Positions 59,401 to 64,000 of a stretch of 64,000 bases of DNA are shown one piece after another. Origin of the DNA: Chamaecyparis obtusa (Eukaryota > Streptophyta > Pinopsida > Cupressales > Cupressaceae); assembly GCA_027943335.1 (NCBI GenBank), contig BSBK01000522.1, positions 1,052,001 to 1,116,000 on the forward strand. Reading direction: 5' to 3'. A program made the translations under genes and the position numbers. The notes beneath the pieces were generated by a model. That model did no database searches. It saw nothing but the letters and a program-made list of their open reading frames with translations, and was not told the origin of the DNA. The number at the start of each line of letters is the position of its first letter. Position 1 is the first letter of the stretch.

Positions 59401-60688
59401 AGCCAAGAATAATGGATGCAGAACCTATTATTGAGAAAATAATGAATTTTCCTGAGATTGAAGAAGTTATCTCAGTGGATACTCATGAAATTCTAATAGA
59501 TGCTAATGCCCCCACCGAACAAGAAAAATAAACTGCACCAAAGGATGTCGAGGTCACTACAGAGATCGAGACTGCCCAGAGATAGAATCAAGAGCCGATA
59601 ATCCCTACCAAGGCCACATAATCAATGAAGGAGAAAGAAAAGGATAAAGAAGAAAATAAATAAGAAACACAAGAAGAAAATAAGGAGAAAAAGAAATAAA
59701 AATAAAAGGAGGTAGAAGACAAAAAGGAAGAAACAAAAGATGACAAAACCGGGGATACTACTGCTACATATGATGCAAAGAAAGCATCTATAGATAAGGA
59801 AAAATTAAAGAAAAGGAAGCATGAAAAGGAGAAGATTGATTTGAGCCAACCTATTGTTATACCAAAGGTTGATATATCCACTGTGACTATAAAGAAATTT
59901 TTGAATTTGGTGATTTATTAAAGAGGAAACCTGCCCAAGATAAATTTCTTGCTAAGAAGCAAAAGACTGATGTCTTATAAAGTGTCAAAGACATACTACA
60001 TGAAATTGTACTAGAGGTAGATGTTAATGAGAAAGGATACATTTACCGTCAATTAAGTGAACTAGTGAGCCAGATAAATAAACCTATTACTGAGACCACA
60101 AAGTATATGGTGCAAGTGCATAAAAAGCAGGTGGAAGACAAAATGATTGAAGAACTACTTCAATTGGTTGCACTTGATAAGATAACATTATCTGAGCTAG
60201 TTACCGAGTTAGAAAAAGAGTTGCAAGACATTCTTTTATTATTTCAGAATATTTTTTTAATTTCAAATTTCATCGAGGACATCAAGGAAAAATATTAGAA
60301 TGTGGAAAAGGAGCTTACTAAGCAATTAGCTAAATTATCTATCGAGCCTAATTCTTTGAAGGAATATTATGAGAGGATGAAGCACTTAATGGGAGTACAA
60401 TATGGGCAGAGAAAATAGGAGAACAAAATCAGAATGAATCTCATGGAACTAAAAACATTTTTGATACCACACATTAAGTCATTGTAGAAAAATATACATA
60501 AGGCAAAAGATTTAATAAGCACACTGGATGCAAGTGCTATGGACATCATGATTAGTATAAAAAATGACATTATTCAATATATCATAGTGTTCTAGACACT
60601 AAAGGATTCATGGAAGGCATCATTGAAGGATGCACTAGAAAGATACAAATTTATTTTTGACAAGATCCCTCCACTGGAAAAATAGTAA
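56433..60688 (+). pseudogene. Element A second ORF, unknown protein, ~1,100 codons
   Basis: Starts at ATG 56433. The N-terminal part (56433-56936 and 57766-58485) is a folded-looking domain (DKIDLLNPKYKLLPVLAAKVDKYG; GLVHAMHVLIIFEKGWM; KIVKKDMKIDLCEI; VEPRTMWLPPMGYEMDID). It is followed by a Ser/Arg/Lys-rich basic stretch (58530-58730), a helical region (58840-59220), a long Glu/Lys-rich low-complexity region (59380-59870) and a coiled-coil C-terminus (59890-60688). An 830-bp block interrupts it at 56937-57765. The many in-frame stops are TAG or TAA (from 56442-56444 TAA on), as expected of Gln codons; there are frame changes near 58484 and 59890. No RT, integrase or RNase H motif. I do not recognise the family. 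Confidence 0.5.
56937..57765. other. Block interrupting the second ORF of A
   Basis: Non-coding, bounded by ...GATGGTGATGAAGG and ...CCTAG|GATGCTCTTGC. The coding frame is open on both sides and shifts by one across the block. GT near the start and AG at the end would suit an intron, but splicing there does not keep the frame. A TATA-like CTATAAATAG at 57679-57688 and no clear terminal repeats leave an inserted short element as the other option. Confidence 0.35.
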
Positions 60689-60913
60689 GTTATTTTTTTG
60701 GCATTTTTGTTAAAAAAGGGGGAAATAGATATCAAGGGAGGGTACTAAAGAGGGATAAATATGATATGAGTACAAAGATTATTACTATATAGGGAGTAAT
60801 AATTAAAGATAAGTAAAGGTTTTACCAAGCATGTATACATGAAAATTTTGACAATTTTGCTAAGGACATAATTTTGATGAATTTGAAGGTTTTTAACAAA
60901 TATACCAAACTAA
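60689..60913 (+). other. Element A 3' untranslated region
   Basis: No ORF. Contains a purine run AAAAAAGGGGGAAATAG at about 60714-60730, similar to the inner polypurine signals of copia elements. Confidence 0.4.
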
Positions 60914-60929
60914 TGCCAAAGGGAGAGAT
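60914..60929 (+). other. Polypurine tract of element A
   Basis: Reads TGCCAAAGGGAGAGAT and is followed directly by the LTR start TGATACTCC. Confidence 0.85.
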
Positions 60930-62149
60930 TGATACTCCTATAGAGTTATTTTTTTGTCATTTGTTATGATAAAGTCATAATTGGTTGTCAAGGTCATTCA
61001 GTAAAGAAGGAAATTCAAGTCGGTAAGAGCAACAAGTTAGGAGGTAAAGGAAATAAAGGAAAGACAATTTTCAATTAAGGAAAATGAAGTTTAGACACTG
61101 AGCAAGGAAGAACCCAATTATACCAAGCTACAATGATTACTAAACCAAGATATGATATAACTATCGAGAAACAAGAAAATGTATTACCGAGCATGACAAG
61201 CCGACACAAGGAGAATCTATAGATACATTGAATGTAGACATCGAGAAGAAAATAGTTTACAAATCTTGATGAGATTGTTTGATAGAGCATTGGGGATCTA
61301 AACATAATTATTATGTATGATTACAAGGTGAGATTCACCAATAACAATTAAGTGAGATATATACATTGGAGGAGTAACCAATGCTAGCACCGCTTGAAGA
61401 GATAATACTAGAACATTTTCACCGCTTCTAGAATTGAGTATAAATGGATCAGGATGTGAAGATAATAGTATGAGAGAGAGAGATAGAGTGCATGTGAAAA
61501 GGAGGAATTTTAGTTAGCAAGTGATGAATAGAGAATTTACTGAGTAACAGAGCAGTAAAGACTGGATTGTTAATGTGATTCAAAATTGAAGTTATAGAGT
61601 ACAAAATTGTTATTGTGAGAGAAACACATTATGAGGTAAACAATTATTGAGCATATTGAGTCTGATAAGCATAAGATTGATGCAAGTATTATAGACATAT
61701 TTGTTTACTGATTAAAGTGTAATCCAAATGGTAAATTCTCTTAACCAAGAAGATCCTAGCAGATCTTATTTTGTAAATCCTTTAACAGGGTGCAGTTCTT
61801 AGATTAGAATTGTAAAATCCTTTAGAAAGGTAGACTTAACTGGTCTTTAGACTCTTAACAGGGTAAGCTATTAGAAATAGCTATCATTGTATCTCTAACC
61901 AAGCATACTTTTTATCATAGTAGTGAAGTTTTGTGGGTGTCATCCCACCACAATTTTTCTCCTCTAACAAGGATTTCTGTGATACCAAAATGATTGTGTT
62001 ATGAGATCTGATTTAATGTTTTATATGTTTTATTAGATGAATGTAAAGTAATGAATATAGTAAATGGTTAAGAAAGTTAGTTAAAAGTTTTTGAAGTACT
62101 GATTCATCACTCCCCTCTCAGTACTTACCTTTCTATACTTAATTCAATA
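60930..62149 (+). mobile_element. Element A, second LTR (1220 bp), shared between two units
   Basis: Matches 30792-32048. It has a polypurine tract on its left and a primer site plus gag on its right, so it serves as the 3' LTR of unit 1 and the 5' LTR of unit 2. TATA box TATAAAT at 61439-61445; hairpin GTGGGTGTCATCCCACC at 61933-61949. The terminal CA reads TA here. Confidence 0.88.
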
Positions 62150-62151
62150 AT

Positions 62152-62163
62152 TGGTATCAGAGA
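62152..62163 (+). other. Primer binding site of element A, unit 2
   Basis: TGGTATCAGAGA, one base off the initiator-Met site of unit 1 (TGGTATCAGAGC). Confidence 0.8.
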
Positions 62164-62213
62164 ATGGTCTCTTATTCATAATTTTAACCACTTGAGAGGA
62201 AAGATCTCGAGAA

Positions 62214-63594
62214 ATGGATAATTATAGGTATGAAAAGGTGATTGATAGCATAAACATGGAACTAAGAATGGACAATGAGAATATTAATGAATTAAGTAGA
62301 AAACTAAAGCATTCACTCATCAAGAGAAAGGAGCTAGCACATCAATTGAAGGACACACAAGATCAAGTTGAAGAACTTGAAGAATTATCAAAAGGAAGTA
62401 TGTCTGGTGAATATGAACCTACAATACCAGAACTGACTGAAAATAAAAAAACCTAATTGATCAGATAAAAGCACTAAAAAGAGAACAAGAAGCCCAATCA
62501 GTAAGGATGTGTGAAGTCCTAGAACAAAAGAGAAAAGATGAAGATGACAAAAGGATGGTTGAAGATGAGAGAATGAAAATGAATGCAAGATTGAATGAGA
62601 AAGATGGGGAAATACTGAGGTTGACACAAATTCACTACAACTTGACAGACCAACTAGTGGGTCCAAATCAAGAAGTTGCAAGGAAAGTTGGAGAGATTTA
62701 TGAACTGAGATAAAAAAAAAAAGTGAACATTTGAAGAATGAACTAAAATTTGAAAAAGATGCTAATGAAGTCTTGAAAAGAAATGAAGAATTAGTGAGGA
62801 TATTGGATGAACAACTAAGAGTTCAGAGACAACCAAAAGATATTGTTGGACTTGGATTCAATGTAAACAACACCACCAAGAGGGGAGAGTCATCTAATCA
62901 GGAAACAAATCGAGTTAATGTTGTTATCCCATTGAAGGTAAAGAAGCCTACTTTCTACCATTGTGAGAAATTGGGACACATAGCCAATGTCTGTAGGAGT
63001 AAAAGAGGCAATCCATTGAGTATTCCTAAGTTTAATGGTTATTGTTATAAGTGCAATAAGTATGGTCATAAATCATTTGAGTCTAGATCAATGATTGCTA
63101 ACAATACAAGGAAGCCAAGGTTTGATGGCAACTATAATAACTACAAAAAATATGGTCACAAGTATGAAGAATGTAAGTCAAAAAGAAAGAATGAAAAATG
63201 GGTCCCTAAATGATAGAACACTACAAACAACTGAGCACGATCAACTATACCATGGGACACCATTACATGAATTACTTGCATTGCATGTGGGAGTTTTGGT
63301 CACATTACTTCAAATTGCATGTCGATGTAAGGAAGGAACAATAGAAGATCATGAAGAAACTTTTGGATGGCTTTCTTTAATTTTCACAAGGTTGATCACC
63401 TAGCGAAAGATTGCACATACTGAGGAAAAGCCCCAACCGAGGAACAACCGAGTGAGACTACTCCAGTTAACATTAATGAGATAAGATATTACATGAATAT
63501 AACATGGAGAAGGAAGTATCAAGATGATGGAATTGAACTTGGAACAACTGATGGCACCGCATCCTTTGGATTGGGTGTACCTATCTTCACCTAA
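62214..63594 (+). pseudogene. Element A gag, unit 2
   Basis: ATG at 62214, the same start as unit 1. A coiled-coil N-terminal half is followed by knuckles: YHCEKLGHIANVC (first Cys lost), CYKCNKYGHKSFES (last Cys lost), NYKKYGHKYEEC (first pair lost), CIACGSFGHITSNC (intact, near 63280), NFHKVDHLAKDC (first Cys lost), then the tail GLGVPIFT and TAA at 63592-63594. Breaks include a one-base deletion near 62445 (unit 1 keeps the frame there), a stop near 62711 and a shift near 63210. It covers the part that unit 1 lost to a deletion, so the two copies together show the layout of the whole protein. Neither is intact. Confidence 0.75.
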
Positions 63595-64000
63595 TCGATC
63601 AAAGGCATGTGCAGGAGCTGATAACTAAAATTCTATCTTAAAACGGTTCCTAGAATTTGTGCAGAGATCCATATTAGCATGTTAATATGCACTTGGATAT
63701 ATGATTGAAGTTGACATTTTATATTTTGATTGATAAGGATATGTGTCATTTTGTTCCATTCGGTGAAAGGAAACAATATTTGGTATTCAGTGAAAAGGTA
63801 GTCGGTAAAGAGCATTTAATGATAAAATTATAGCCATTTGAAACCCCAATCGAGGAAAAACTATAAATAGACCCCTTGTTATTTCATTTTTACCTTACAT
63901 TTTCGAGAGAATTTGAAGCATTGTGAAAATAAGAGACTACCAAGGTCATCCAAGTGATCATTTGAACATATCTAAGCATTATCTAGTGAATTCACGGTAT
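63595..64000 (+). promoter_or_regulatory. Internal promoter region of element A, unit 2
   Basis: Matches 55941-56345, including the TATA box CTATAAATAG (63861-63870). The window ends before the ATG of the second ORF. Confidence 0.55.

Noticed and set aside
56433..60688. Considered as an env-like ORF
   Set aside because: No signal peptide or membrane segment is evident; the product looks soluble, charged and coiled-coil, and it stands in the place of pol rather than after it.

Overview
This is a plant nuclear genomic window. In 64 kb I find no host gene, rRNA or tRNA. What can be read is almost entirely LTR retrotransposons, nested and tandem, in an AT-rich background. Their signatures are plant-type: initiator-Met primer sites (TGGTATCAGAGC), Ty1/copia and Ty3/gypsy polyproteins, and a Tat-type gypsy element with a second, archaeal-type RNase H. 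A large, repeat-bloated genome such as a conifer or other gymnosperm fits best. That is inference; no single-copy marker is present. The element letters A to K are mine.

Layout. 1-9583: two head-to-tail units of non-autonomous minus-strand element F (one partial), each with an open frame carrying a G-patch-like and a knuckle-like motif. 9584-15709: a patchwork of a gypsy protease scrap, a copia LTR (E), a leader with a duplicated primer site (H), a decayed gypsy RNase H-integrase (G) and a decayed coiled-coil ORF (J). 15710-22200: mostly AT-rich DNA with no gene I can support, holding a head-to-tail pair of unknown repeats (K1, K2) at 19441-20935. 22200-24250: a decayed acidic/basic ORF (I). 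24250-30791: minus-strand element D, a probable Tat relative without visible pol, carrying a proline-rich ORF. 30792-64000: a three-level nest. Element A (plus strand; LTR, primer site, gag, long second ORF, then LTR, primer site and gag again) was split in its gag by copia element B (minus, 32792-55307). B was split in its own gag by a 15.5-kb Tat-type gypsy element C (minus, 37643-53188), which is flanked by the 5-bp direct repeat ATCAG.

How the parts work. B and C have the complete domain order of autonomous elements, but stop codons and frameshifts break both. Most of the premature stops are what C-to-T change makes of CAG, CAA, CGA or (on the other strand) TGG codons, as expected of methylated, silenced repeats. 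A, D and F show no reverse transcriptase and would depend on enzymes supplied by other elements.

The best candidate for something little described is element A. It pairs a gag bearing up to five CCHC-type knuckles with an unrecognised second ORF of about 1,100 codons. That ORF has a TATA box of its own just upstream, and the promoter block is repeated in the second tandem unit. All readings were made by eye; family names rest on motif recognition without database searches.
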